Positions 1-12,378 of a stretch of DNA of 64,000 nt are shown one piece after another. Below the pieces are notes generated by a model. It worked only from the letters and a program-made list of their open reading frames with translations. It was not told the DNA's origin and made no database searches. The stretch spans positions 39,964,501 through 40,028,500 of the forward strand of contig NC_056752.1 of the NCBI RefSeq assembly GCF_018687715.1, in the 5' to 3' direction. Both the position numbers and the translations under genes were made by a program. Origin of the DNA: Carya illinoinensis (Eukaryota; Streptophyta; Magnoliopsida; Fagales; Juglandaceae). Position 1 is the stretch's first letter; every line of letters starts with the position of its first letter.

Positions 1-2
1 TT

Positions 3-3000
3 TTCGCATGGAGCCATGAAGAGATGCCCGGTATAGACAACAAGGTAATTGAGCATTGCTTGGGCATAGACCCAATGCACAAGGCAGTATGACAGAAGAG
101 GAGATCATTTAACGCAGAAAAGTATGCTGCCATTAGTGAGGAAGTTGAAAGGTTACTCACGGCCGACTTCATCAAAGAGGTCCATTACCCAGAGTGGTTA
201 TCCAACGTCGTCATGGTAAAAAAGGCGAACGGAAAGTGGAGGATGTGCGTAGACTTCACAGATTTAAACAAAGCTTGCCCGAAAGATAGCTTCCCCTTAC
301 CACACATCGATGTCATTGTAGATGCTACAACAGGGCATCATATGTTAAGCTTCATGGACATGTATTCAGGTTACAACCAGATACGAATGAACGTAGCCGA
401 CGGAGAAAAAACATCTTTCATCACAGACCGAGGGCTATATTGCTACCAGGTTATGCCCTTGGGTCTAAAGAATGCAAGGGCGACTTGCCAGAGGCTGATA
501 AACTGAATGTTTAAGGAACATTCTGGGAGATCCATAGAAGTATATGTGGATGACCTACTAGTAAAGAGCAAAGAGCCCGCCCAGCACCTTGTGGATCTGC
601 AGACGGCGTTTGAAGTCTTACGCTGTTATAAAATGAGGCTAAACTCATCAAAATGTGCTTTCGAGGTCCAATCATGGAAATTCTTGGGCTTCATCGTATC
701 GGAGAGAGGAATTGAAGCTTCTCTAGATAAGATAGAGGCCATAACCAATATGAAGTCGCCAAAAAATTTGAACGAAACTCAACGACTGGCAGGGAGAGTG
801 GCCGCCCTGGGAAGGTTCATAGCCAGATTAACAGACAAGTGCCTCCCTTTTTTCTGAGTATTGCGGAAAGTGCATCCTTGGAATGAGAAGTGCGATGAAG
901 CATTCAAAAGATTAAAATAATATCTGGCCAGTCCGCCCCTTTTTAAGTGACCAGAGAAGGGATACGTACTCTATGCGTATCTAGTAGTCTCCCTGCACGC
1001 TGTATCAGTCGTCCTCATAAAGGAATAAGAAGCCTTGCAACATCCGGTATATTATGTGAATCGAGCACTCAGAGGAGCAGAGGCAAGATACCCTCGAGTT
1101 GAGTTGTTGGCATTTGCCTTGGAAGTGGCGGCTAGGAAACTCTGTCCTTATTTCCAGGCCCACGTAGTGAAGATACTGACGGAGGCTCCATTGGTGAAAA
1201 TACTGAGGAAGCCAGATTGTACAAGGAGGCTGATAGGTTGGTCAATCGAGCTGAGTGAGTACGATATAGAGCACGAGCCAAGGAAAGCCATTAAAGGGCA
1301 AGCAATGGCGGATTTTGTAGCAGAATTCTCAGATTTTCCCCAAGAAGAGGTAATAACGCCATCAGGGAAGCCCTGTGTATTGTTTATAGATGGGTCATCT
1401 TTCCGAATAGGCGGAGGCTTGGGAATACATTTGCTGAGCCCCGACGGCTAGGAGTGGTATTACATAGTCACACTGGCATTCAAAGTAACGAACAACAAAG
1501 CTGAGTATGAAGCGTTAATAGCTGGTTTGTCTATGGCCGCCCAGATCGGGACAATCGAAGTAGACGCCAGGTTGGATTCACAAGTAGTAGTAAATCAAGT
1601 TTTGGGCCTATACGTTGTAAAGGGCGAAAATTTGAAGAAATATCTGGCACGAGTTTTGGAAATACGCGATCTCTTCTCATACTTCGCTATAACTCAGATA
1701 CCAAGGGCAGACAACAATGTCGCAGACAGATTGGCACAAACGGCATCAGGAGGGGAGGAGGTACCCCTACCATGGCCAGTTGAGAGAAGGGTCGTTGGGG
1801 TTCCAACTGTGGGCATCGAAGTAGGAGTTCTGGGGTCAAGCAGCCCGGACTGGGCGAATAGTATAGTGGAGTACTTGGATGGAGGAAAATTGACGGAAGC
1901 AAGAGAAGATGCAAGAAAGATAAAGAAAAGAGCAGCAAGGTTCCTACTCATCGATGCGATCCTTTATAAACGAGACTTCTTTGTTCCTTTACTGCGATGC
2001 ATCTCCGCACAAGAAGCACATTATGTCATGGCTGAGATACACGAAGGAATATGTGAAAAACACAGTGGGGGAAGAACCTTGGCTACAAAAGCGGTCTGGG
2101 CAAGATGTTACTGGCCTAATGCTCTAAGGGATGCATGGGAGTTCGCCAAAAGGTGTGCAAAATGCCAGACCTACGCACCCATACTGCACGCCCCTCCAGA
2201 TGAGTTAGCATTAATAACAGCACTATGGCCTTTCGCCCAGTGGGGGGTAGATCTGGTTGGACCCTTCCCGCTAGAAAAAAGTGGTGTTAAATTCATGATA
2301 GTCGCCGTCGACTATTTTACAAAATGGGCAGAAGCAGAGCCGTTAGTGACGATCATAGGCAAAGTTGTGACAAAATTCTTATGGAAGAATGTCGTCTGCA
2401 GGCTTGGAATTCCTTAGAGTATTATAACTGATAATAGGTGCCAGTTCGACTCAGATCAAGGCAAAGTACTCCTCCCTAGGCACCCCTCAAGCAAATGGTC
2501 AAGCTGAGGTGACGAACAAGGCATTACTCTCAATCCTCAAGAAAAAAGTCGTGGAGAAGAAAGGAGATTGGGCGGAAGAGCTGTCAGGGGTACTCTGGGC
2601 GTACAGAACTACAACAAAAACTCCGAAGGGGGAATCCTTGTTTACACTAGCGTACAGATGCGAGGCAGTTACAGCAGTAGAAGTAGGGCTGCCATCCTAT
2701 AGAATGAGCCATTTCTCTGGTAATCGGAATGACAAAAAAATAGAAGAATACCTCGACTTACTTAAAGAAGAAAGAGAGATAGCCGAGGCTCGAATGTTGC
2801 AAGAAAAGAGAAAAACTGCACAATACTTCAACAAAAGAGTAAGGCCCGGGACCTTTAAAAGGGACGACCTGGTTTTGAAGAAAAGTGGGGTAACTACCCA
2901 AGGCGAGGGAAAAATGGGACCTCGATGGGAAGGTCCTTATCTATTAGTAGCAAACAACTGGCCTGGATCATACAGATTGAAAGACAGCGAGGGCAAGGAA

Positions 3001-3048
3001 CTACCGCACCCATGGAACACAGAGCATTTGAAGAAAATTTTTCAATAA
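3..3048 (+). pseudogene. gypsy pol: RT, RNase H, second RNase H, integrase (degenerate)
   Basis: One reading frame runs from base 3 to about 2465 and then shifts by one to finish at 3048. The reverse transcriptase shows the YVDDLLVKS active-site motif near 545. RNase H follows around 1030-1330, with VYYVNRAL and the DF(V)AEF segment. A second RNase H starts at about 1375 with LFIDGSS. The integrase has an HHCC finger at about 2041-2190 (H...H then CAKC), the first catalytic Asp in WGVDLVGPF near 2250, the second in ITDN near 2430, and the Glu in NGQAEVTNK near 2497. The reading frame carries stops at 90, 504, 855, 918, 948, 1026, 1449 and 2415. A deletion of roughly a dozen codons between about 2450 and 2480 causes the frameshift and removes part of the integrase core. 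The last codons (EHLKKIFQ) match the usual end of this polyprotein. Confidence 0.9.
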
Positions 3049-3221
3049 TTCTTGTAGTACTTATTGATTTAAACATTCCTTATCTTTATTTTTGTCTACA
3101 TGTTTGCGACATTGCTATTTATGAATATATTCCGTTTTGTTCATTAAAAGTTCTGTACAGAGAAAAAACGTTACCAGGAGAAAACATTAAAAAATGGCGA
3201 GAAAGATCAGGGACTGCTCGA

Positions 3222-4036
3222 CCCTAAACACCAAAGACAAGCCTTATGTAGCTTGTGGTGCCATGAAAAAAGAGCACGTAGGTCCTCAGACCACGCCGAC
3301 TCTAAACACCTAAAATAAGCCTTAGCAGCTTGTGGTGCAATGAAAAAAAGGCGCATAGGTCCTCGGACCACGCCGACCCTAAACACCTAAAACAAGTCTT
3401 AACCGTTTGTGGTGCCATTAAAAAAGGGCGCGTAGGTCCTCAGACCACGCCGACCCTAAACACCAAAAACAAGTCTCAGAAGCTTGTGGTGCCATGAGAA
3501 AAGGGCATGTAGGTCCTCAGACCACGCCGATCCTAAACACCAAAAACAAGCCTCAGAAGCTTATGGTGCCATGAAAAAAGGGCACATAGGTCCTCAGACC
3601 ACGCTGAACCTAAACACCAAAGACAAACCTTAGCAGCTTGTGGTGCCATGAAAAAAGGGCGCGTAAGTCCTCAGACCACGTTGACCCTAAACACAAAAAA
3701 CAAGTCTTAGCAACTTGTGGTGCCATGAAAAGAGGGCGCATAGGTCCTCAGACCACGTCGACCCTAAACACCAAAAACAAGCCTTAGTAGCTTGTGATGC
3801 CATGAAAAAAGGGCGTGTAGGTCCTCAGACCACGTCGATCCTAAACACTAAAGGTAAACCATAGCAGCTTGCAGTGCTATGAAAAAAGGGTGCATAGGTC
3901 CCAAGACCACGCCGACCCTAAACACCAAATGCAAGCCATAGCAGCTTGTAGTGTCATGAAAAATGGGCGTTTAGGTCCTCAGACCACGCCAATCTTAAAA
4001 CGCCAAAGGCAAGCCTCAGAAACTTGTGGGACCATG
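3222..4036 (+). repeat. 77-bp tandem repeat array in the retrotransposon 3' region
   Basis: The motif CTAAACACC recurs at 3224, 3302, 3379, 3456, 3533, 3610, 3687, 3764, 3841 and 3918, with a diverged copy at 3994, so the period is 77 bp and almost constant. Each unit also contains GCTTGTGGTGCCATGAAAAA and GGTCCTCAGACCACG, the latter a short inverted repeat (GGTC/GACC). There are about ten full units plus a partial one. The array lies between the end of pol and the end of the antisense ORF. Tandem arrays in this hypervariable region of Tat elements are known to seed satellite DNA. No spacer/repeat alternation is present, so this is not a CRISPR array. Confidence 0.95.
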
Positions 4037-4186
4037 AAAAAGATAAGAAGTAAAAGAACACAACAGCCAAAGCATTCAACAGAGCAAGTCAAAGTCCAAT
4101 ATTACAAATGTATAAAATCTACAATATTATCCACAGTCATATACAAAAAATAAAAAAAAAAAACAAAAAAGAGAGGGCAAAACTAT

Positions 4187-7135
4187 TCAGACAGCATCAT
4201 CATGCGGGAAGGCTCGGGGAACATTAGCAAAAGCATCAGGCATCTCTTTCCGCCTGAACTCGTCAACCATGCTGCGGCAAGCTTCCTTAGGATAGAACAA
4301 CTCCTGGTCGAGAATCCTGAGGTTGGTGGCAGGATCAGCCAGAAGACGGTCCCTTAGCCTCATAATGCCGCAGCTATACCCGTAAGCAAAGGCATCATCC
4401 CTTGTAGCAGGGACATGGGCTAACTGGTCGCGAAGCCATGCGACCTCCTCTTGGGCAGCAGTCAACTCCCCCTCCTTCTAAGATAGACTCCGCTAACTGG
4501 CTCCAAGGGCCAAGTTTGCCTCCCAAAGACTCTCATCGAAGGACCTACAGCTGTCTTGATAACAGGCCAAGTCTTCATGAAGAGAGGACAGTGCGTCATC
4601 GCGGGCAGCAAGCTCAGAATTCAGATGAGAGCTCTCAGCCTTAAGACTCTCCTGAGCCTCTGAAAGTTGCCGCCTGGCAGAATCCCTCTCCGAAAGGAGA
4701 ATTGATGAGGTGAAGTTGATCTTGGCCTTGGCCTCGTTTGTTAGGCGGACTGCTTCACGCAGTGTAAGGAATTCAGTCTCGCGTATCTCAAGATCGCCTT
4801 GCAAAGACTGGGAGTAACCCTCAGATTACTCTAGTAGGATCTTTAGCTCCTCCCTATCCTCGGCCAAAGCTACCAATTCAACTCTGTCAGCCTGCCATCT
4901 CTCCAAGGCACGTTTGGCTATGTAGCACAGTTGGTGACACTCCCTGACCTCCTCAAGACAGGAACGGTCAGCAACAATCCATGTCGCCAAGTCATTGATC
5001 CCCTACAAAAACCAAACAACCAACATGAAGAGAGGCAAAGATACAAAATAAGTATATACAAAAGATGACAAAAAGCATAATACCTCATAAAGCCAATTTT
5101 TCAAACAGTTAGCCATCTGGGCAGTGGCCTCTACCTGGGAGTGGACAATTGTTGAAGATCCGCCACCACTAGCATCCCCCCTCACACCAGGGGCTAGAAG
5201 GTTTTCTCCCTTAGGCCTCACAGGTGAAGCCATCGTCCTTCTCAATGAATCAACCAAGCGCAAAGGGTGCAGAGAAGGTGATGGTTGAGCTAAGTCAGCA
5301 TCACAAAGGCGGGCATCCTCCTTCAAAAAATTCGCCCACTCCTCCTCAAGGAAGGATTCAATATCCCTGCCAAAAGAGGAGGCGTGGGTAGGAGGAAAAG
5401 AGAGCCCAAGCCCTCTACCAACTGTCAAATGGGTCTTTCCCCCAGAGATGGTATTTGGGAGGCACTCGATGGAAGTTTGACGTGAATCAACCTCGCCGCC
5501 TATTCCAACCAGGCGTGGAGGGACATCCCTTGTGGCACCTTCCTCCCCATCCACAGGTAAGGCGCCCGAAGTTTCCCTGAGGCCACCTGTGGGAAAAACT
5601 GTGGCCGCCTCGACAATGGTATCAGTAGAAGAAGGGGGTGAACAAGCTCCCGCTGAAGTGATTGTGTCAAGATTAAGGGCCGCAACCACTCTGGCGATCA
5701 GCTCGAATTGACTCGCCTGCCCCGCTAGCACAGGAAACTCAAACGCTGGGGTAGGCTCCTGTGTCCCAAGCACGACTTGGGTGGAGGCGGCCAGACCAAA
5801 AAGGGCCAGGTTAGCTAGACTCTCCACATCTCTTGAGTTGCAAGAACGTGGAGGCGACGGGGACGGCAAAGGTGAGGAGGGCTTAGTGGTACTGGGCGGG
5901 GTGGAACCCTAGATGTGGTTTTCCCCTACAGTTATGGCAAGGACCTCCAGTTGGGGCGACGGGGGCTCAATGGTGACCAGCTATGTAGCCGCCTGGAAAG
6001 GGGTGTTCTCCTGTGACACCGGGGCCTGGACGCCCCCAGAGGGCGCCCGGGCCTCCTGTTGAGGAGAAGAGGGCAGAGAAGAATTTCCAATGTGAACTTT
6101 CTTTTGGCGGCTGCCTGCCTCATTCTTTTTCTTGCTCCTCTTTTCCTTCTTCTCGGCGGCCACCTCCTTATCTCCATCATCCTTCTTCTTACTTATTTTT
6201 TCTCTCTTTTCGACAGCCTCCTCCTTCTCCCCCTCTTCCAAACGTATTTTCCTTTTAGAGGGTTCGGATCTCGCAGTTTTCTTAGTAGACTTCGGCAGAG
6301 GAGGAGGAATAATGTCTGAAATCATGAAATCGCACCCTTGAACAAAAGATCGGTTAAGGGACTTCAAAAATCGATCAATATGGGCGGGGGTCAGCAAGTA
6401 GTCGATCCAAAGCGCATCTGGTTTGGCTTTGGCCCAAGAATCAACCGTTGTGATTTGAGCCAGATCACAACGCGACAGAGGCGACATCTTGAGCCACAGT
6501 TTCTTTTCATCAAGAATAGGGTGCCAGATTGATTTGACTGGAAAGTCATGGAAGACTTCTTCCGTGCCAGGGTATTCCAAAGCCTGACCAGAGATGTAAA
6601 ATAACACTGAGGTCCACGCCTTGGCATTAGAATGACAGGTTTCGAACCGGGCCAATGTTTGCCCATCGTCCTTCCTACGGAAGCTGAGAATGTTGCCTTT
6701 GGAAGCTTCCCTCAAATTATAGAACACCAAAAATTCTTAAGCAGTCAGATCGGGATAAGGATCACCGAGAGGTTCCAAAGCCATGCGAAATACGATACAG
6801 GTGCAGAGGTACGTCCTCAATGCGAAAGGGTGCAATTGAGCAGGAGCGAGGTTGAGGAGATCCAAAAGGTCGCAGAAAGGGCGGTAGAAGGGGATCCTCA
6901 ACCCATGCTACAGAAAAGAAACAGAAATAGCTACTTTGGTAGCAAAGCCCTCGTCATCACAAATTCCAGTTTCAGGAATGCTTAAAATAACGGTTTCAGG
7001 AATACGAAAGTCTTCCTGAATTTTGGAAAAGTTTTTCTCTCGAATGGCCGAACGCCATCGGTGTCCAGCAAAGAATGTGTCCTCAAGAATCTCAAATGGG
7101 CTTTCAGAAACCTCGCCTTCAACATAAGAAGCCAT
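4187..7135 (-). pseudogene. antisense accessory ORF of the Tat element, putative gypsy-type transposon domain plus coiled coil, one 81-bp intron
   Basis: Starting at the ATG at 7135-7133, one minus-strand frame stays open in phase to the TGA at 4189-4187, apart from seven in-frame stops (6910, 6739, 5983, 5911, 4828, 4495, 4480). All seven are TAG or TAA. Inside lies an 81-bp intron, 5083 to 5003, with GT at its 5' end and TTTTTGTAG at its 3' end. It is phase 0 and itself carries an in-frame stop, so it must be spliced. The product would be about 955 residues. Residues 76-135 contain FCDLLDLLNLAPAQLHP, the signature of the 'putative gypsy type transposon' domain (Pfam Transposase_28). A Lys/Glu-rich basic tract follows (about residues 290-350), then a Pro/Ser-rich middle. 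The last 260 residues are predicted coiled coil (for example LSERDSARRQLSEAQESL). The function of this protein family is unknown. It lies opposite the pol strand, between pol and the 3' LTR. Confidence 0.85.
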
Positions 7136-7417
7136 TGAAATCAATAGGAAGAAAATAGAAAGAAAGTGCAAGAAAAGCGAAAAGCAAAGATAGGAAGTGA
7201 AGAGCATAGAGCGTAACAGGGGAAGGGACGAAAGGCAACGGAAAAATAAAGTTTTGAAGGATAGTGAAATATGAAAAGCCAAACGGGAAGAAAAGATAAC
7301 TCTGCAAGTAGGCTAACCGGTGCAAGAAAACTATATATATTCTCTGCCACAATAGCGGGAAATGATATCGAATCTACGACCCTTCATGACAAAATCTTTA
7401 TGGGGGGAAGGAAACAG

Positions 7418-8036
7418 TGTGGAACGGCTAGAAGACGTGACATGCCAGAAGACACTGAAAGGTTGTGGGTCATTTTGGGCCCATAGCCATGTCTACATAT
7501 TTTGCAAGCACCCAGGCCCATACAATCACACCTAGCATTTTCACGACAACAAGTTTGATTAAAAATAAATTACATCCGCCAGCGGGCGAATAGAATTGAC
7601 GGGATAGCTGGAGGGACCATCCTGACCAAAGGGCCCTGGAACGTCTGAGAAGGCCCATAATACCAAAAAAACCAAGAAGCCCAGAATATGGGCCCAGAAG
7701 TCATAGAGGGATAGCCAAGAGGAATTCAAAAAGAGATATACATGGCGCCACCTTTAACGGAAGGATAAAAACAGTAAGAAACGATATGATTATTCAAAAT
7801 CACAAGTTTTGATCTATTCCAATAAATCCTAAACGAGATATGTACAGAAAACAAGCCTATATATACAGGTAATCTTTGATGTTTAAAGAATAATCACCTC
7901 TTAACTGACTTTAGCATCAGAGTATTTGCAGGAAGAGCCCCCCTCGAGTTTCATCAAAGGAGATCGGCCAAGCAGTGAAAGATTGGAAGTAAGACACGTC
8001 CCAAACACTTCCTTTGAATCATCTGAAAGCCACCTA
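7418..8036 (+). repeat. 3' LTR of the Tat element (right end approximate)
   Basis: A purine run TGGGGGGAAGGAAACAG (7401-7417) looks like the polypurine tract, and TGTGGAACGG at 7418 is the expected LTR start. A TATATATA box lies at 7858-7865. About 45 bp later comes TTAACTGACTTTAGCATC followed by a TTTGCAGG element, a stretch shared by LTRs of many Tat elements near the transcription start. The right border is not fixed: I place it at the CA near 8036, but no second LTR or target duplication is available for comparison. Confidence 0.6.
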
Positions 8037-8736
8037 CAGTCACTGTAATACACAGAAGCATTCACAAACAAGTTACTGAGATATAATAAGAAACAGAAAC
8101 ATACATGCCATGAACTGTAATGGCTTAATTTTGCTTCACAAAAAAATCTTGGCAGTGTTTGGACATTAGCCAATTTGGTTTACAATATATTTTAATTAAG
8201 TTTGAAACTTCTGCTTCACCATACAGAATTGTCTGTCAAAAGATGTTGCGACCCTTATTCTGATCCATAACAGCATAAGCGAAACACATGATCACCTTAT
8301 CTTAAAATTTAAATCCCACCAGACAATCCCAATGGTGGCCTTGCCATAAGCATACAAACCCAACTAACAACAATGCATCTTCTTCATTCCTAGTGAACAT
8401 ACAATTAGGAGGCCATAGGAAAATCTACCAATTATAACCAAAATAAATTTATTATTTATAATTGAAATAATGAAGTGCACAACAATTGAGCTTTTTGTGA
8501 ATGTCTACTATCCAAAGCATAACTCATTTTCAAATCCTACATAAAGCGCATTGGAAGGTGTTAGTTTCAATTGGGACACCCATAGCATTCATAGACTACG
8601 ACATCACTTTCACCCACTACCTCATGGATCCATTTGCTTTTACAAGCCTAGTTTCAAATTGAAACTTCTAGTAACATGTTAAAAGACGTTGAGCCAACGG
8701 TAAACTTGTAATATCAATACCCGTGAGTATTAGCAA
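8037..8736. other. AT-rich intergenic stretch, nothing recognised
   Basis: Between the gypsy LTR and copia element A there is about 700 bp without a convincing ORF, RNA gene, tandem repeat or terminal repeat that I can see. Short ORFs here have no recognisable domains. It may be old flanking DNA or the undefined tail of the gypsy LTR. Confidence 0.5.
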
Positions 8737-9049
8737 TATTCATCAGTCAACACAACAACCCACAAAATCAGAAGACTTACTTAGTGAATCACATGCAACG
8801 GCTACAGGATCTTCAATTGCTCTACAAAGGAAACTCCATCACATGCAACTGCTAGCATCTTCCCTTTTTGATCCAATGTACACACTCTAGCTATTACACT
8901 TTCCATGTAAAAATCAATGTGTCTAATGGTAAGATACATATCTTGTAATATTGTATTTCACTATAAAATAGATAATAAGAAGACTCTCAAGATATTCATG
9001 ACGATCAAGGACATTTTCTATCAAACTTATTGTGTACACATTGTCTTTA
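8737..9049 (+). repeat. 5' LTR of copia element A
   Basis: It aligns end to end with 26264-26614, both starting TATTCATCA and both ending ATTGTCTTTA. The usual TG start reads TA in both copies. The copies share the stretch around CTTCCCTTTTTGATCCAATG and the ATTTCACTATAAAATAGA box (TATA-like, near 8959). The left copy lacks a duplicated segment of about 40 bp found in the right copy. The primer binding site follows directly. Confidence 0.8.
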
Positions 9050-9060
9050 TGGTATCAGAG
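9050..9060 (+). promoter_or_regulatory. primer binding site (initiator-Met tRNA type)
   Basis: TGGTATCAGAG immediately follows the 5' LTR. This is the sequence complementary to the 3' end of plant initiator methionine tRNA used by most copia elements to prime minus-strand DNA synthesis. Confidence 0.85.
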
Positions 9061-9088
9061 ACTGTATGAGTGAAGATAGTCTTCCTCC

Positions 9089-12000
9089 ATGGCCACCATT
9101 GCCTTAAACGTGGGTAACTTTGTTACCATACGTCACTCCAACAACAACTATCCTCTTTGGCATGAACAAATACTAACCATGGCTAAGAGCCAAGATCTAG
9201 TCCGCCAGTTGCTACAAGCACTCTGCCCCTCCAAAATTTGAGACTTCTTCCAATGATTCATCAAACTCAAATAAATTAGAACCCACATTAGATTACCTCT
9301 AGTGACGTGAATCTGATAGGTTATTACGGAGATGGATCATTGGCAACCTTTCGGAAGAGGCATTTGGCCTCGTTGTGGGTTTTGACTCCTCCCACTAGGG
9401 CTGGGCGGCACTCAAGGCAGCATAAGCTCACGATTCTCATGAGCGAGAGTTTCACTTCATCCAACAATTGACATACCTCAAGAAGGACCCCATGATGCCC
9501 CTTGCAGATCACCTCCAAACCTTCAAGGGCTTGTGTGACAACTTGGCTTCAATTGGATGGCTAGTTGTTGACAAGATGAAAGTGTCTTCCCTATTGAACA
9601 ACCTATGTGCCCATTATGAACTGTTCACCACCTCGATGCTAAAACCTCACATGCTGTCTTACGCCGAGATCCTTCCACTTCTCCAAGGGTATGAGATTCG
9701 CATTTCTCTTCATGAATCTAACTCTTCCTTTGCTTTCCATGGATAGCGAACAGGTGCACTGGCCTCTAAGGATCACCGTGGTGGTGGCTATTCGCAACAA
9801 CAAGGGTTCTCCTCTCGTGGCCACAGGTTTCAATCTACAAACAATTTGGCTCAAGGGTCTCACACAAGGGCTTCTTAAGCTCCCTCTTCTACATGTGAAC
9901 CCAACGATCGGACCATCACCACTAAGCCCAGTGACCTACCAAATGCTTGTCAAGTTTTTGGTAAAAAGGGCCATGTTACTCTTAAGTGTAGGAACAAATT
10001 TAATCACTCATTCCAACCTAATGATATTCCTCGAGCGTTGGCCGCGATGACGTTGGAAAATCTTTTATCCTGATAATGAATGGATTGTAGACACTGAAGC
10101 ATCTGCCCATTGACAGGTAATCTAGGTATGCTTGAAAATTTACGTTACTATTTTGGTACTGACGTTGTTATTATTAGCGATGGTAGTTCTTAATCATGTT
10201 GGTGATACATACATAAATAATGGTACCACTAGAATTAAGTTACGTGATGTTCTTTTAGTGCTGACACTTGCAAAAATTTTGTTATCTATTGGGCAACTTA
10301 CCAATGATTATCCATATAATTGTGAATTTTATGGTGTTAGTTTTGTTGTTAAAGAATGGGAGACCAACTGCATCCTAATGAGCGGACAATAGAAGGGTAA
10401 TCTTTACACCTTATTTGCACCTTACGAAGCACACTTCTCCACCCATTTCTGAACTGCCTCTAAAGACGTATGACATCAACGTTTGGGACATCCTCAGGCC
10501 TCTACCATCCAAGTCCTCAAACTCAAAGGACTTATTCAAAATTTCGACTCCAATAAAGCTCATTCGTTTGTGAAAGTTGCCAGTTAGGCAAACTGAGCAA
10601 ATTTCCTTTTTTACCCTCTTTTAGTTTAACTCATGCTATTTTTGATAAAGTCTATTGTGGCTTGTGAGGACTTGCCCATGTTATTTCTGTTGGTAAATTT
10701 CATTATTATGTATACTTGGTTGATGCTTTTTCTAAATTTATGTGGTTCATTTCTCTCTAAAAAAATTCTGATTTTTCTTGGAATTTTTAATTTTTGAAAA
10801 ATATGTAGAATGTCAATTCAATAAAAAAAAAAAAACAAAAACAAAAAAAATCTTCAAATTGATGGAGGGTGGTGAATTTTCTAACTCTCAATTAACCTCT
10901 CATTTAAAACACCATGGCATTATTCCCAAGTTTTCATGCCCTCATACCCATGTACAAAATGGTGTTGTGGAACGTTGTTACCGTACCATCCATGAACTTG
11001 GTATGAAGATGATCTTCCAAAGTGGTGTTCCAAAAGATTTTCGGGTTGAAGCCTTTTCCAGTGCTACTTTTTCAATTAATCGCCTACGCACTACTACTGT
11101 TTGCATGTTTTTGGCTCCAAATGTTATCCATATACTTGAGGCACCAAGCACAATAAATTTGATCCAAAATTCTTACCATGTGTCTTTTTAGGCTATAGTG
11201 ATTGGCATCATGGGTATAAATGCTATCACCCACCTACTTGCCAAACTTACATTTCTCGTCATATTGTTTTTTATGAACTTAATTTTCGTTATAAACATCC
11301 TGGGAACCTTCATCTACCCCTACCCTCTGACCAAACTTTGTCTACATTTGACATCTGGGTTACACCTCCCTCGGACCACCCTCCCCCTACCACTTCCTCC
11401 CTTCTCCCTGAATTGAATATTCCCTTACCCTCACCCATCACCTCTTCCACCATTGGCCCAAACCCTCACTTCCCTACCTTCTCCACTCCTGATAGCCCTC
11501 CTTCTCCTTCACCTTCCCCAACCCCGCCTCCACTCATTACACATACCATGATTACCTGCTCCAACACTGGTATTAACAAACCCAATCCCAAATATGCTAA
11601 CCTCCACGATATCTCCAGTATACCCAAAGAGTCCAAAACCATCCACTTTGCTCTCACTCATCCCGGTTGGACCCAAGCTATGCTTGATGAATTGCAAGTT
11701 TTGTATGCTAAAAATACATGGACTCTTGTTCCTCGTGATTCCTCCATGGTTGTTATTGGTTGCAAATGAGTTTTTAAAACAAAACTCAATACAAATGAAA
11801 CTCTTGATCAGTTGAAAGCTCGTTTAGTAGCAAAAGGCTTTCACCAAATAGATGGTATTAACTACCATGAAACTTTCTCTCCTGTGATCCGCCCAAGCAC
11901 TATTTGGATTTTTATTACTCTTACTCTGATCAATCATTGGGACATTCGTTAGCTAGATGTCAAGAATGATTTTTTTCTACGGCGATCTCCATGAATTCAA

Positions 12001-12183
12001 CAACCCCTAGGTTTTACCCACCTAACTCACTCTTATCATGTTTGTAAGTCAAACAAAGCCTTGTATGGCTTAAAACAAGTCCCGCGTGCATGGTTTGATA
12101 AATTTGGTAGTTTTTTACTCACTTATGGTTTCCTATTTATTTATTTATTTTTCCTCTTGTAATTGTCTTGTAGTACTCCTATA
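9089..12183 (+). pseudogene. copia A gag-pol, first part (degenerate)
   Basis: The reading begins with ATG at 9089 (gag N-terminus, with NNNYPLWHEQ). It continues through the gag core (DHLQTFKGLCDNLASIGW, near 9510-9560), a CCHC knuckle region in another frame (about 9945-9990), the protease segment WIVDT (10083), integrase (GGEFSNSQ near 10873 and NGVVERCYRTI near 10960) and the start of reverse transcriptase (KARLVAKGFHQIDGINYHET near 11815). It stops at [14 protein letters not shown], just before the YVDD box. Several frameshifts and stops interrupt it. It was an Ale-like or related copia polyprotein, but I cannot fix the lineage. Confidence 0.85.
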
Positions 12184-12378
12184 TGTAACACCCGGGTCCA
12201 GCACCAGGCCCATTTTCTAAGTATTTGTGGGTTTATATGTATGAAATGCCCATTTGGGATTATGAGTATTTTTTTTTTTTAAAGAGAGTATAGGCCTAAG
12301 ATATTATTTTGGTAGATATGGAATTTTTATTGGGCTTGCCATGCTAGTTAAATTCATTAAATATTCTGGGTTGGATAG

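Larger units (their letters stand above)
1..8036 (+). mobile_element. Ty3/gypsy Tat-type LTR retrotransposon, 3' part
   Basis: The window opens inside pol of a plus-strand gypsy element. In order it shows reverse transcriptase, RNase H, a second (archaeal-type) RNase H, integrase, a 77-bp tandem array, a long antisense ORF, a polypurine tract at about 7402-7417 and a 3' LTR. A second RNase H domain is a known hallmark of the Tat lineage (Ogre, Retand and relatives), and antisense extra ORFs and tandem repeats in the region between pol and 3' LTR are known for these elements. The gag, protease and 5' LTR lie upstream of the window. The element is dead: eight in-frame stops and one frameshift in pol. 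The right boundary is uncertain by some tens of bases because only one LTR is visible. Confidence 0.85.

Noticed and set aside
3222..4036. Regular repeats resembling a CRISPR array
   Set aside because: The units are head-to-tail 77-bp copies with no unique spacers, inside a plant retrotransposon.
11466..11697. Gly/Glu-rich minus-strand ORFs in copia A
   Set aside because: They are shadows of the Pro/Ser-rich linker between integrase and RT on the plus strand.
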